A stretch of DNA of 43,798 nt from Macrococcoides caseolyticum (GCF_002902665.1 NZ_PPRM01000004.1:1-43798), one strand, 5' to 3'; shown: positions 31,972-41,567, counted from the first letter of the stretch. Numbers and translations are program-made. The notes: generated by a model not told the origin, from the letters alone.

Positions 31972-32905
31972 TAAATCATTGCAAAAGAGAGGTTTAATTG
32001 AACGCTTAGGACCATTATTAGGATTGCTTATTTTAGTAGTGATTATCACAATACTTAATAACGGCTTTATTGCACCGAATAATATTTTAAACTTATTAAG
32101 ACAAGTTTCAATCAATGGATTAATTGCATTTGGGATGACATTTGTAATCTTAACAGGTGGGATTGATTTAAGTGTCGGTTCTATTCTCGCGCTATCCAGT
32201 GCACTGACTGCAATACTGATCACAAGCGGTGTGGATCCAGTGTTAGCATTGTGTCTTGGTGCATTGATCGGGACACTGTTAGGTGCCGTCAATGGTGTGC
32301 TTGTTACTTTTGGTAAGATGGCACCATTCATTGCAACGTTAGCGACGATGACAATCTTCAGAGGACTGACACTGGTTGTAACGAACGGTAACCCTATTAC
32401 AAACTTGGGAGACAATTTCTGGTTCCAGGTATTCGGTAAAGGGTATTTCTTCGGGATCCCAGTACCTGCAGTTACGATGTTACTCGCATTTGGCGTGCTA
32501 TATTTCTTGTTACATAAAACTGTATTTGGTAAAAACACATACGCAATCGGTGGTAATGAGAAAGCAGCATTTATTTCCGGTATTAAAGTCGATAAAGTCA
32601 AAATATTGATCTACTCTATTTCAGGATTAATGGCAGCACTGGCAGGCGGCATACTGACATCACGTTTAAATTCTGCACAACCAACAGCGGGTACATCATA
32701 TGAACTTGATGCCATTGCAGCAGTGGTGCTAGGTGGTACATCACTAACAGGAGGAAAGGGTCGAATATTCGGGACATTAATCGGTGTATTGATCATTGGT
32801 GTGCTGAACAACGGCTTAAACTTATTAGGCGTCTCTTCTTTCTACCAGCAAGTGATTAAAGGTATCGTAATTCTAATTGCCGTATTGATTGATCGCAAAA
32901 AATAA
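31964..32905 (+). CDS. rbsC: Ribose ABC transporter, permease
   Basis: A 313-residue membrane protein with about 8-10 helices. GFVAP-like NNGFIAPNNILNLLRQVSIN, TGGIDLSVGSILAL and the conserved EAA-like loop AIGGNEKAAFISGI are standard for RbsC-type permeases. It overlaps rbsA by 8 bp and is 18 bp from rbsB. Confidence 0.94.
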   Translation: MNSKSLQKRGLIERLGPLLGLLILVVIITILNNGFIAPNNILNLLRQVSINGLIAFGMTFVILTGGIDLSVGSILALSSALTAILITSGVDPVLALCLGALIGTLLGAVNGVLVTFGKMAPFIATLATMTIFRGLTLVVTNGNPITNLGDNFWFQVFGKGYFFGIPVPAVTMLLAFGVLYFLLHKTVFGKNTYAIGGNEKAAFISGIKVDKVKILIYSISGLMAALAGGILTSRLNSAQPTAGTSYELDAIAAVVLGGTSLTGGKGRIFGTLIGVLIIGVLNNGLNLLGVSSFYQQVIKGIVILIAVLIDRKK

Positions 32906-32923
32906 AACTAAAGAGGTGTAGCA

Positions 32924-33832
32924 ATGAAAAGGATATTACCATTATTACTTGTCGCTCTGTTAACTTTATCAGCATGCAGCCTAGAACCCCCAGCATATCT
33001 AAAAGAAGATAAAACAAATAAATCAAACAAAGATATTACGATTGGCGTAAGTTTATCAACATTGAATAATCCGTTCTTCGTCTCCATTAAAGAAGCGATA
33101 CAAAAAGAAGCCAAGAACAATAACTTCAAAATTAAAGTAGTCGATGCGCAAGATGATTCAGCGAAACAATCCAACGATATCGATGACTTGATTCAGCAGC
33201 AGGTGGACTATTTAATCATTAATCCAACTGACTCAGCAGCCATCTCTTCAGCAGTTCAAAATGCAAACGCTCAAGATATCCCTGTAATTACGTTAGACAG
33301 ATCCGTTGAACAAGGAAAAGTAACGCAGTTTATAGCATCTGATAACGTCGCAGGGGGTAAGATGGCAGGGGAATATATCGTTAAACAAGTAGGAGAAAAA
33401 GCAAGTGTCGGCGAACTTGAAGGCGTGCCCGGTGCCAGTGCAACGCGTGAAAGAGGAAAGGGATTCCATATTGTTGCTGACAAACAATTAGAGGTAGCAT
33501 CAAAACAAACAGCTAAATTCAATAGAGCAGAAGGTTTGAATGTCACTCAAAATATGATCCAGTCACACCCTGACATTAAAGCGATCTTTGCCCATAATGA
33601 TGAAATGGCACTAGGTGCGATCGAGGCAATTGGTACAAAAGACATACTCGTCGTAGGCTTCGATGGCAATGACGATGCGATGAAATCTATCAAAAATAAA
33701 AAACTAGATGCAACCATTGCACAACAACCCGCACTGATGGGTGAAGATGCAGTTAAAGCAATATTAGATTTAAAAGATGGAAAGAAAATTAAATCAGAAG
33801 TAAAAGTACCGCTAAAACTTGTGGAACAATAA
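32924..33832 (+). CDS. rbsB: Ribose ABC transporter, substrate-binding lipoprotein
   Basis: The extracellular ribose receptor, tethered to the membrane. The 302 residues begin with a lipoprotein signal (MKRILPLLLVALL, lipobox LSAC with C18 as lipid anchor), followed by a periplasmic-binding type I fold: IGVSLSTLNNPFF, VDYLIINPTD, ITLDRSVEQG, and AIFAHNDEMALGA. No convincing terminator follows the gene; IS remnant DNA starts 43 bp later. A short decayed copy of an internal segment (33662-33695) is found at 36154-36187. Confidence 0.94.
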   Translation: MKRILPLLLVALLTLSACSLEPPAYLKEDKTNKSNKDITIGVSLSTLNNPFFVSIKEAIQKEAKNNNFKIKVVDAQDDSAKQSNDIDDLIQQQVDYLIINPTDSAAISSAVQNANAQDIPVITLDRSVEQGKVTQFIASDNVAGGKMAGEYIVKQVGEKASVGELEGVPGASATRERGKGFHIVADKQLEVASKQTAKFNRAEGLNVTQNMIQSHPDIKAIFAHNDEMALGAIEAIGTKDILVVGFDGNDDAMKSIKNKKLDATIAQQPALMGEDAVKAILDLKDGKKIKSEVKVPLKLVEQ

Positions 33833-33875
33833 AGAAGGGAAAGACCTGTAAAATATATGAAAGTGGTTTGAGTCG

Positions 33876-34082
33876 TCTACACTTAATTGAACAACTCCCC
33901 TAGGGGGATATATTGTTAAATTAAGAAAGTAGGCGATTTATTTATGGCTAGAACAAGAAGAACATCTACGCCGAAATTTAAACTTCAAATGGTACGTTTA
34001 TTTGAAAACGGGAAATCTAAATATAATATTGTTAGATAAATGGATTAAAAATCATCAAAATAGCGGTTCATTTAATCAAATT
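33876..34082 (+). mobile_element. IS3-type element remnant, copy 2 (left end plus OrfA fragments)
   Basis: Left-end sequence TCTACACTTAATTGAACAAC leads to an OrfA start at 33944 with 31 codons (MARTRRTSTPKFKLQMVRLF, then ENGKSKYNIVR, stop at 34039). In another frame at 34035 it continues as DKWIKNHQNSGSF. An internal deletion therefore removed the middle of OrfA and shifted the frame, and OrfB is absent. Confidence 0.8.
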
Positions 34083-34084
34083 AA

Positions 34085-34118
34085 AAAGCAAGATTTCTAT
34101 ATGTAGAAATCTTGCTTT
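34085..34118. terminator. Hairpin after the IS remnant
   Basis: Perfect 15-bp stem AAAGCAAGATTTCTA / TAGAAATCTTGCTTT with a 4 nt loop, A-rich before and after. Could stop transcription from either side. Confidence 0.7.
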
Positions 34119-34156
34119 AAAATACGTAACTTAACTAAAAGTTTCAACTTTTGTGT

Positions 34157-34186
34157 TCACTCTAGACAGGTGAACTTTTTTATCAC
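34157..34186 (+). terminator. Putative weak terminator hairpin
   Basis: GTTCAC / GTGAAC stem around TCTAGACAG followed by six T residues, on the plus strand, 30 bp beyond the end of the small gene on the opposite strand. Confidence 0.4.
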
Positions 34187-34215
34187 TAAAAGGTTTTACA
34201 AAATATTTTTTAATA

Positions 34216-34323
34216 TTAATATTCTATATTTGGCATTGCGTTTACATGTTTTTGATAACGCTTAAGCGCATAAAAACCAGCACCACCAATAATTGTTACG
34301 ATTAATAATTTTTTCAAGCTCAT
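34216..34323 (-). CDS. 35-residue membrane-anchored small protein downstream of mqo
   Basis: A short gene encoding MSLKKLLIVTIIGGAGFYAL, then KRYQKHVNAMPNIEY. It has a positively charged start, one predicted membrane helix (residues ~5-21, with a GGAG patch) and a polar tail. It lies 16 bp behind mqo on the same strand. AAAGGA precedes two tandem ATGs (34326 and 34323) at very short distance, so the exact start is uncertain. Codon-like composition, helix and position argue that it is real and probably co-transcribed with mqo. Function unknown. Confidence 0.6.
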   Translation of the reverse strand: MSLKKLLIVTIIGGAGFYALKRYQKHVNAMPNIEY

Positions 34324-34339
34324 CATTCCTTTATTTTGT

Positions 34340-35839
34340 CTATTTATTATTTTGGTAATAATTTAGTTCTAAATCTTTTGATGTTTGTTGACGAATTTTT
34401 TTCATCAATTCTGTGTCATCAATAAGTGATTGACCATATGACGGTATCATTTCTTTAATTTTAGGTGTCCATTCAGATTCATATTCAGGGAAGTTTCTCT
34501 CAAGTACTTCTAATGCTACTGAAACTGAAGTTGATGCTCCTGGAGATTCTCCTAATAGTGCAATCACTGTATGATCTTTAGAGTTAACAACTTCTGTACC
34601 GAATTGAATAAATCCTTTACCATATTCAGGTGTGTCTTTAATGACCTGTACACGTTTACCTGCTGTATATAATTCCCAATCTTCGTCACGTGCTTCTGGG
34701 TAGAATGTACGTAAATGGTTCATACAACCTTCTTTAGTCATTAAGATTTGGTCGATAGAATATTTGATTAAAGGTAAATTCTTAACTGCAGAAGATAATA
34801 ATGTTGCAATATTATATGGTTTAACAGATTTAAATAAATCTAAATTAGAACCATTTTTTAAGAATTTAGGGCCAATACTTGCGAATGGACCGAATAGTAA
34901 TGTACGTTCACCATCAATATAACGTGTATCTAAGTGTGGTACAGTCATTGGTGGTGTCCCATGTGGCTCTTTACCATAGACTTTCGCGTCATGTTGCGCG
35001 ATGATGTCTGGGTTAGTACAAATTAAGAATTGACCTGTAATCGGGAAGCCGCCTAGATTTTTACTTTCAGGAATACCTGTTTTTTGTAATAGTGGGATTG
35101 CACCGCCACCAGCACCGATAAATACATAATCAGCAATTTCAGTTTGAACGTCATCACTATTAAGTTGACGTACTTTTACTTCCCATTTACCATCTTGTCT
35201 TTGATTAAAATCGATAACTTCATGATTGTACTGAACATCAGCATTTGGGTGTTGTTCAATATTTTGAGCCATTTTACGTGTTAGCTCTCCAAAGTTCACA
35301 TCCGTACCTTCATTGATTTTACTAGCGGCCATAATATCACTTGGACTGTGACCTTGCATCATTAATGGAATCCATTTTCTCATTTCTTCGATATCTTCTG
35401 TAAATTCGATATTGTCGAACATTGGAGATTCTTTCATCACATGATAACGGTCTTTTAAGAATTGGACGTTATTTTTACCTCTAACAAAACTGATGTGTGG
35501 TAATGGTTGTATGAAGTCTTTAGGGTCTGAAATATTTTTACTTTTGACTAAATGTCCCCAAAACTGTTTTGAAATTTCAAACTGTTCGTTAATTTCTTTT
35601 GCTTTTTCAATGTCGATTGATCCATCAGGTTGTTTCACTGTATAGTTCAATTCACATAAAGCAGCGTGACCTGTTCCTGCGTTATGACGCTCATTTGAAC
35701 TTTCGAGACCAGGGCGGTCTAAACGTTCATAAAGTTTTATATTCCAACTTGGTTCTAATTCTTTAAGCATAGAACTAAACGTTGTGCTTAAAACCCCAGC
35801 GCCAATAACAACAACTGTTTTTGATTCTTGTTTACTCAT
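34340..35839 (-). CDS. mqo: Malate:quinone oxidoreductase
   Basis: A membrane-associated FAD enzyme that oxidises malate to oxaloacetate and passes electrons to quinone. The 499 residues start with the FAD-binding VVVIGAGVLSTTFSSML, then ERLDRPGLESSNERHNAGTG and HAALCELNYT, FVRGKNNVQFLKDRY, VFIGAGGGAIPLLQKTGIPE, and end with LLGESPGASTSVSVALEVLE, all matching staphylococcal Mqo as I recall it. A GGAGATC ribosome binding site precedes the ATG. A possible minus-strand promoter (-10 TATACT at 35871-35876) lies upstream. The gene sits between an IS remnant and a decayed rbs copy, which suggests it was acquired or rearranged here. Confidence 0.94.
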   Translation of the reverse strand: MSKQESKTVVVIGAGVLSTTFSSMLKELEPSWNIKLYERLDRPGLESSNERHNAGTGHAALCELNYTVKQPDGSIDIEKAKEINEQFEISKQFWGHLVKSKNISDPKDFIQPLPHISFVRGKNNVQFLKDRYHVMKESPMFDNIEFTEDIEEMRKWIPLMMQGHSPSDIMAASKINEGTDVNFGELTRKMAQNIEQHPNADVQYNHEVIDFNQRQDGKWEVKVRQLNSDDVQTEIADYVFIGAGGGAIPLLQKTGIPESKNLGGFPITGQFLICTNPDIIAQHDAKVYGKEPHGTPPMTVPHLDTRYIDGERTLLFGPFASIGPKFLKNGSNLDLFKSVKPYNIATLLSSAVKNLPLIKYSIDQILMTKEGCMNHLRTFYPEARDEDWELYTAGKRVQVIKDTPEYGKGFIQFGTEVVNSKDHTVIALLGESPGASTSVSVALEVLERNFPEYESEWTPKIKEMIPSYGQSLIDDTELMKKIRQQTSKDLELNYYQNNK

Positions 35840-36013
35840 ATTGATCTCCTTCCTATTGCATATAAGTGATAGTATAGTACAATCGATTTGAAATTTAAAA
35901 TACTTAGCTCGAGATAAAGAAATAAATTTTATTTCATAAAATTAGTACTTGATGATTGTCGTATAGATACCTTGTGAGTAGTAACGATAAAAATTTTAAC
36001 GAGATAGTGAGCT

Positions 36014-36187
36014 ATTGTAACATTTGGAGACAAAGGTGCAGTATTTTATAATGGTCAGCTTGTCAATGTACCGGGTATTAAAGCAGACGTAGTGGATACA
36101 ACCGGCATCGATGATACATTTAACGGTGCACTTGCAGTGGCATTGAGTGATGGGATGGCAATGACAATGCAATGAAATCTATCAAAA
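36014..36187 (+). pseudogene. Relic of a second ribose locus: rbsK fragment joined to rbsB fragment
   Basis: Positions 36014-36157 closely match rbsK 29833-29976 (for example GGTCAGCTTGTCAATGT, GCCGGGTATTAAAGCAGA-like), but the catalytic GAGD is changed to GIDD. At a shared GATGG the sequence switches to rbsB: 36154-36187 matches 33662-33695 (GATGGCAATGAC and GAAATCTATCAAAA). The two source segments lie 3.7 kb apart in the intact operon, so everything between was deleted in this copy. Confidence 0.85.
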
Positions 36188-36572
36188 TTTATAAAGAAAA
36201 GCAATTGAACCTTCTAATTTTTTCCTTTTTAATAATTGGAAATTAGGTTTCGTCAGTTGATATTAAATTGAAATTAACATATGACAATAAGCATTTTCTA
36301 TCCGTCTTATATTCTAGTATAGTATGTTAATACTTTTATTAACCATTCTTTTAAAAGGTGACGTCATTAATTAACTCAATATACATGAATTTAAATAATT
36401 TTCATTTAATAAGATATTTATAATCTGCTTGAATGTCATATTTGTTCTAGTATTTAGTCTAGCACTACTTCAATTAGATAGTGTAAGGCTTTATTTTTTT
36501 GCAATATTGGTTGTTCAAAATAAAAAATGTAAAAAATTAAAAATAGTACTAGTATTATATTGAAAAAATGTA

Positions 36573-36578
36573 TATAAT
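36573..36578 (+). promoter_or_regulatory. Possible -10 element for the pilus operon
   Basis: Consensus TATAAT about 100 bp before the adhesin start, with a TG at 36569-36570. No good -35 at 17 bp, so this is a weak assignment. Confidence 0.35.
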
Positions 36579-36679
36579 GAATTGGGTTTAAGACTTACAC
36601 AATATTTTATGGTAATGCTTGAAATAATAGTTATAGTTGCATGATAATATTGCACAATATAAAGAATAAGAGAGTGGTG

Positions 36680-39600
36680 ATGAGCATTAAAAAATTATTA
36701 AATTTGCTGACGAGCCTTATAATTGTAATTACTTTCTGCTTGAGCCCGAGCATTGTTTCAGCACAAGACATTGACAGCGTTCCTGAAACTAGCAATCCGA
36801 ATATGTTGTATGTGGAACAGAAGGGTGAAAGTAATAATAAGGTAAAGTGGCATCTGAAGGTAAATGAAGCGAATTCAAGATTGAAGGACGTAGTCATTAA
36901 AATGGAACTGCAAGGTGGGCATGATATCCGTCTTGCGGAATTAAATATGTTACTGAATGCCAAAGGTGTAACAGTAACGCAACCTGATCCAGAAAAGAAA
37001 GTATTTCTACTGAGCATCAAAGCATTAGAGGAACCATTAAATGTTGAGTTTTCTTCTGTAATTACGGATAATCAGCAGTCTAACTACAAGGTGTCGTTAT
37101 CAGCAGACATAAATCAGCACGTGACAGCAAGCGATATCTACTTTGTTAAAACACAACTAAGTGGAAAGGTTCAATATAAAGATGTGCCTGATAAAGTAAC
37201 CCCTCCGGCACTAGAAGTTGAACTGATTGATAAGCAGCATCAGACAGTTGTCGACCGCACTGTTGTAAACGCTGATCATCTCGAATATACATTTGATCAC
37301 CTCAACAAATTTAACATTGATAATCAGCTGATAGAGTATGAAGTGCGCCCTAAGGCAACTGGCAACTACAAAGTTGATGTAAAGGCAAACGATATCTTAC
37401 TGCAGTATCTTTCCACAAAGATAGAAGGAAATATTCGTAACGAGTCGGACAAACCGCTAAATATAAAGATTATCAATAGAGCAACAGGATCAATCGTGGA
37501 TGAAGTGCTGGTAGACGGAACACAATCTCACTATACGAAAGAGAACCTACCGCTTAACGATGATCAAGGGAATAGAATCGATTACGATATTAAAGTAGAG
37601 GACACAGAAGGATTTAAGGCTACAACGTCAAACTTTGATATTGAAGTCACTAAAGAAAAAGCAGAAAATACTCATCCTGAGAATAGTGTAGAAACAAAAC
37701 AAGACGACCAGCCTAAAGCAGCTGTTAAAGTAGCGAAGAAAGATGAAGCTTCAGCCGAGCCTACAGCACAACCAAAGGTAGAGGATAAGGCAAAGGCAGA
37801 GAATAAGGTAAATGAAATATCTGCAAAGCAAGATATAAATAAAAGTACTGGGAATAATTCATTGAAAAGATTGAAAAGATCGTTAGTCTATGCAGCACCT
37901 AAAGAAATCCCGCTGCTTAGCACATTCAGCCTTGCAAACGTCAACTTACTAGGCTTTGCACCAATGAACAATGTAGCTGGAGTAGCTGACGACCCATATC
38001 CTACATATAAAGGGCAAATCAGCAACATGGCTTGGGACGAAAAAGGACTGTATCGCAATAGAACCCCACAGCCTGTTGAGTATAATGAATCATTTCAGTG
38101 GAAACAAGCACAACCGACATCAACTGAAAATGAATATGCAATTGATTTAAAGACGCAAGGCCGTGCATCTGTTACACAAGAAACGGTAGATATCGTTCTT
38201 GTGGTAGATAATTCAGCAAGTATGGGCGCTATTATAGGAAATGGAAAGACACGCTGGCAGAGTATGAAAGATGATGTGTTCAAATTCATAGATGAGGTAA
38301 CCCAGGCTAATACAGGGACTAACACTAAAGTAAGGATTGGTGTCGTTAACTTTGCTTCAGCATTGAGACCGTCGATTAATCCAGGATTTTCAGGGAATCC
38401 TGCAGATATTAAATCTAAGTTCTACTCAAGTTATGTTCCAAGTGGTCAAGGGGGTGGAACATTTACTCAAGAAGGTCTAAGAAGTGGTTCTGAGCTACTC
38501 AGTACATCCAGGGCTTCAAAGAAAGTGATGGTTGTGCTTACAGACGGTGCACCGACTTTGAGTTACAAAGGGATTAGTGCTACGGGCAGTGAGAACATCA
38601 CATCGTTTAGCAGCGTCGTTAAAGGGAATGGAACAAACTTTAACTTGAATGGCTATTTGGGATATAATGGCATACACGATCCTTATTTGATAGGTCTATA
38701 TACAAAAATTACCAATCATGGTCAGCCAACGATTTCACAGGCGAAGTTAATTAAGAACTCAAGACCAGATTTTGATATCTTCTCTATTGGATTAGATACA
38801 ACCGTTGCAAGCGGAGGTGCAACCGAAGAGGATATGAATAAAGTACTCAGTAACATTGCATCAAGAACGGAATATGCATTTACAACAAAGGACTCTGCAT
38901 CAGAATTGTCAAAAAAATTATCAAAGATTTCACAAAGTGTATCGAATAGTATTTCTAATGGTGTTGTAACTGATCCGATAGGGCCTATGTATGATCTCAA
39001 TTTAGGTAGTGACAATATATTTGATAAGTCCGATTATACATTAACCGCCTCCAACCCAGATCTAGAGAATGTACCGGTTGATTATGATCCAGACACAAAG
39101 ACATTAAAGATGGAGGGATTAAATTTAGGAAAAGGTGAATGGGTTAATCTCAACTACAAAGTAAAGCTGAGAGTAACAGACGACAACTTTGTGGAAAATC
39201 AGTGGTATCCGATGAATGGTACTACAACACTGAAACCTTCTAGTGCCTCTATCAATTTAAGAGAGTATCCGGTTCCTGAAGCTAAAGCGAAAAGTCCATC
39301 TTATAACTTTGTATTTAATAAGGTAGATGATAATGAAAAACCATTACAAGGAGCGGTTTTTGAACTGAAAGATGTCAGTGGGAATACATTGAGCCGAACT
39401 TCCAGCTCTGGTGGACAAGTGCTATTTGATAACTTAAAAAAGGGACGATATAGTCTCACAGAAAAAAGTGCACCGAATGGCTTCATAAAAGACTCTAAAG
39501 TTTACACTGTCGTTATTGCTAGTAACGGTGAAATTAGAATAGATAATGTACTTTATACTGATACAAATAAATTTAAGATAATTAATAAAAAGTTATTAGG

Positions 39601-39982
39601 TTCAATAGAGGTGATCAAACATAAGACTGGTAATGAAAATGAATTGTTACCTGGTGCGAAGTTTGAACTGAGAAATTCAGCAGGTGACCTAATTGGTACA
39701 CTGACGACTGGAACTGATGGAAAGGTATTATTTAAAGCATTACCCCTAGGTAACTACATACTGAAAGAAGTTCAAGCGCCAAAGAATTATCAGTTAAATA
39801 GTGAGCCTATTAATATTACAGTTAAAAACGATGAAAAAGTAATCGTTAAAGTTCCTAACAAAAGCAACAGTGATATCTTACCGAATACAGGGGGAACAGG
39901 AACCATATTCTATACTTTATTAGGCCTGCTTATCATGGGAATTGCCGTATGGAGCAGAAAGAAAGTATTTATTCGACAGTAA
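36680..39982 (+). CDS. Pilus tip adhesin with vWA and SpaA-type domains, LPNTG-anchored
   Basis: A 1100-residue surface protein. The signal peptide is residues 1-28 (MSIKKLLNLL, ending SIVSA). About 30-330 are beta-rich repeats with SGKVQYKD- and EGNIRNES-type starts. Residues ~335-400 form a charged low-complexity linker. A von Willebrand A domain follows at ~500-770 with MIDAS motif DNSAS in VDIVLVVDNSASMG and LTDGAP. Two SpaA/Cna_B-like domains come next (FNKVDDNEKPLQGAVFEL near 877, IEVIKHKTGNENELLPGAKF near 975), each with an E-box-like TEKSAPNGF or KEVQAPKNY for isopeptide bonds. The sorting signal LPNTG with hydrophobic tail and SRKK ends the protein. This is the architecture of RrgA-type tip adhesins. 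The start is uncertain between ATG 36680 and nearby GTGs. Confidence 0.9.
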   Translation: MSIKKLLNLLTSLIIVITFCLSPSIVSAQDIDSVPETSNPNMLYVEQKGESNNKVKWHLKVNEANSRLKDVVIKMELQGGHDIRLAELNMLLNAKGVTVTQPDPEKKVFLLSIKALEEPLNVEFSSVITDNQQSNYKVSLSADINQHVTASDIYFVKTQLSGKVQYKDVPDKVTPPALEVELIDKQHQTVVDRTVVNADHLEYTFDHLNKFNIDNQLIEYEVRPKATGNYKVDVKANDILLQYLSTKIEGNIRNESDKPLNIKIINRATGSIVDEVLVDGTQSHYTKENLPLNDDQGNRIDYDIKVEDTEGFKATTSNFDIEVTKEKAENTHPENSVETKQDDQPKAAVKVAKKDEASAEPTAQPKVEDKAKAENKVNEISAKQDINKSTGNNSLKRLKRSLVYAAPKEIPLLSTFSLANVNLLGFAPMNNVAGVADDPYPTYKGQISNMAWDEKGLYRNRTPQPVEYNESFQWKQAQPTSTENEYAIDLKTQGRASVTQETVDIVLVVDNSASMGAIIGNGKTRWQSMKDDVFKFIDEVTQANTGTNTKVRIGVVNFASALRPSINPGFSGNPADIKSKFYSSYVPSGQGGGTFTQEGLRSGSELLSTSRASKKVMVVLTDGAPTLSYKGISATGSENITSFSSVVKGNGTNFNLNGYLGYNGIHDPYLIGLYTKITNHGQPTISQAKLIKNSRPDFDIFSIGLDTTVASGGATEEDMNKVLSNIASRTEYAFTTKDSASELSKKLSKISQSVSNSISNGVVTDPIGPMYDLNLGSDNIFDKSDYTLTASNPDLENVPVDYDPDTKTLKMEGLNLGKGEWVNLNYKVKLRVTDDNFVENQWYPMNGTTTLKPSSASINLREYPVPEAKAKSPSYNFVFNKVDDNEKPLQGAVFELKDVSGNTLSRTSSSGGQVLFDNLKKGRYSLTEKSAPNGFIKDSKVYTVVIASNGEIRIDNVLYTDTNKFKIINKKLLGSIEVIKHKTGNENELLPGAKFELRNSAGDLIGTLTTGTDGKVLFKALPLGNYILKEVQAPKNYQLNSEPINITVKNDEKVIVKVPNKSNSDILPNTGGTGTIFYTLLGLLIMGIAVWSRKKVFIRQ

Positions 39983-40033
39983 TAATCCTGCATTAGCAGT
40001 TTATTATAGAAATTAAAAAATTAGGAGGACTAT

Positions 40034-41509
40034 ATGTCTAAATTTACACAGCGTTTGTCAATATTTTTAATAGTTACACTTGTATTAGGATTAGTATTAC
40101 CTGTAAAAGCATCAGCAGCAACGGGGAAAGTAACGGATTTAACAATTCATAAAATAACAGGTTCTGAAGAAACAACTGCCACTTATGATCAGTTAGTAAA
40201 TGGTACTGCGCCTGCAGGATCAAAGCCGATTTCTAATATTTCATTTACTTACTGGAAAGTAACATCAGAACAATTAAAGCAGTTGAAAGCGAATCCTCAG
40301 AATTATGATACGTTAGAAAAAGTACGTACTTTACTGTCAGAACCTACAGGAACGACTCCGAAAACAGCAGCAGACGGAACAACTAAAGTACCAAATTTAG
40401 CAGAAGGTTACTACTGGTTCATCGAAGATAAATCAACAGCAATTAAAGATGCTAAAGCAGTACCATTTGGACTTGAGCTTCCAATCACTAATGAGGCAAG
40501 AACAGGTTACATTAATGATCTGCACGTATTCCCGAAGAATACATTACAAGATTTGCCGACAATCGATAAGGATGTTAAATCTGATAATACAAAGTCTGCA
40601 TCATTTGCAGTAGGTGAATCATTCAACTGGATCATTCAACCCTCTGTACCAAAAGGTATCGAAGAGTATGAAAAGTTTGAAGTTACAGATACAATCGATT
40701 CAAGATTGACATTTCAAGGTACGGAAAAAGTAAAAGTTACGATTAACGGTAACGTACTTTCATCAGGAGACTATACAGCAACTTATAGTAATAATAAATT
40801 AGTAGTCAGCTTTACAAAAGCAGGGCTAGGTAAATTAAATGTAGAAAATCCTAAACTAGAAATCTTCGTGCCAACAATGATCAATGACACAGCGGTTATG
40901 GGATTACCTATCAGTAATGATGCGACTTTAAACTTTGATAATGGTCACGGTGTGACAACTCAACCTGGTAAAGACACACCACCACCAACTGTACCTCCTA
41001 CAGATATTCCGAAAGTCTATACTGGAGGAAAGAAATTTGTTAAGACAAATGGTCAAGGAACTAATCTAGGTGAAGCAGAATTTGTTATCATGAATGATGC
41101 AGGAGACTACCTTGTTCAAGACGGCAACCTTAAAGTTTCATGGACGAAATCTGAAAACGATGCGACGAAATTTATCTCATCAGCAGATGGTAAATTTGAA
41201 GTCAAAGGATTAGCGTATGGTGATGACAACGCTAACAACACAGGTGCAACAACTTATAAGATTAAAGAGGTAAAAGCACCTAAAGGTTACTCATTACCAA
41301 CAAATCCAGTTACAGAATTTACTGTAAACTCAACATCTTACCATGCTGACCCATCAGCTACAGTATTAGCAGATGCAGCAGCACAAGAAATCATCAATAA
41401 GAAGACTGAAATACCGAACACTGGTGGAATCGGTACAGTTATCTTCACAATAATAGGTATTGGACTAATGGCGCTAGCTTTAGTATTCTTTAGAAGAAAG
41501 CAAGCATAA
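40034..41509 (+). CDS. Major pilin, sortase-polymerised backbone subunit (IPNTG)
   Basis: A 491-residue secreted pilin. It has a signal peptide (residues 1-31, cleavage near KASAA), a pilin motif HVFPKN (about residue 167) whose Lys is the acceptor for polymerisation, an E-box YKIKEVKAPKGYS (about residue 410) for internal isopeptide bonds, a proline-rich linker (PPPTVPPTDIPK) between domains, and a cell wall sorting signal IPNTG followed by a hydrophobic helix and RRKQ. This resembles FimP/SpaA-type backbone pilins. A very strong ribosome binding site (TTAGGAGGA) suggests high expression. The gene begins 51 bp after the adhesin and is followed by an intrinsic hairpin before the sortases. Confidence 0.92.
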   Translation: MSKFTQRLSIFLIVTLVLGLVLPVKASAATGKVTDLTIHKITGSEETTATYDQLVNGTAPAGSKPISNISFTYWKVTSEQLKQLKANPQNYDTLEKVRTLLSEPTGTTPKTAADGTTKVPNLAEGYYWFIEDKSTAIKDAKAVPFGLELPITNEARTGYINDLHVFPKNTLQDLPTIDKDVKSDNTKSASFAVGESFNWIIQPSVPKGIEEYEKFEVTDTIDSRLTFQGTEKVKVTINGNVLSSGDYTATYSNNKLVVSFTKAGLGKLNVENPKLEIFVPTMINDTAVMGLPISNDATLNFDNGHGVTTQPGKDTPPPTVPPTDIPKVYTGGKKFVKTNGQGTNLGEAEFVIMNDAGDYLVQDGNLKVSWTKSENDATKFISSADGKFEVKGLAYGDDNANNTGATTYKIKEVKAPKGYSLPTNPVTEFTVNSTSYHADPSATVLADAAAQEIINKKTEIPNTGGIGTVIFTIIGIGLMALALVFFRRKQA

Positions 41510-41521
41510 CTTTGTTAAATG

Positions 41522-41551
41522 TGGTGGACGCTGTCCACCTCATTTTTTTAA
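41522..41551 (+). terminator. Attenuator-type terminator between pilin and sortase genes
   Basis: Stem GGTGGAC / GTCCACC with a GCT loop followed by TCATTTTTTT, 15 bp before the first sortase gene. Partial read-through would give much more pilin than sortase mRNA. Confidence 0.8.
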
Positions 41552-41567
41552 TAAGGAAGGCGATTTT

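Larger units (their letters stand above)
35840..36679. other. 840-bp region between mqo and the pilus operon
   Basis: It holds the mqo upstream region, the rbsK/rbsB relic at 36014-36187, and ~490 bp of very AT-rich DNA before the tip adhesin gene. A TATAAT at 36573-36578 may belong to the pilus promoter, but the -35 is not clear. No intact gene is visible. Confidence 0.5.
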
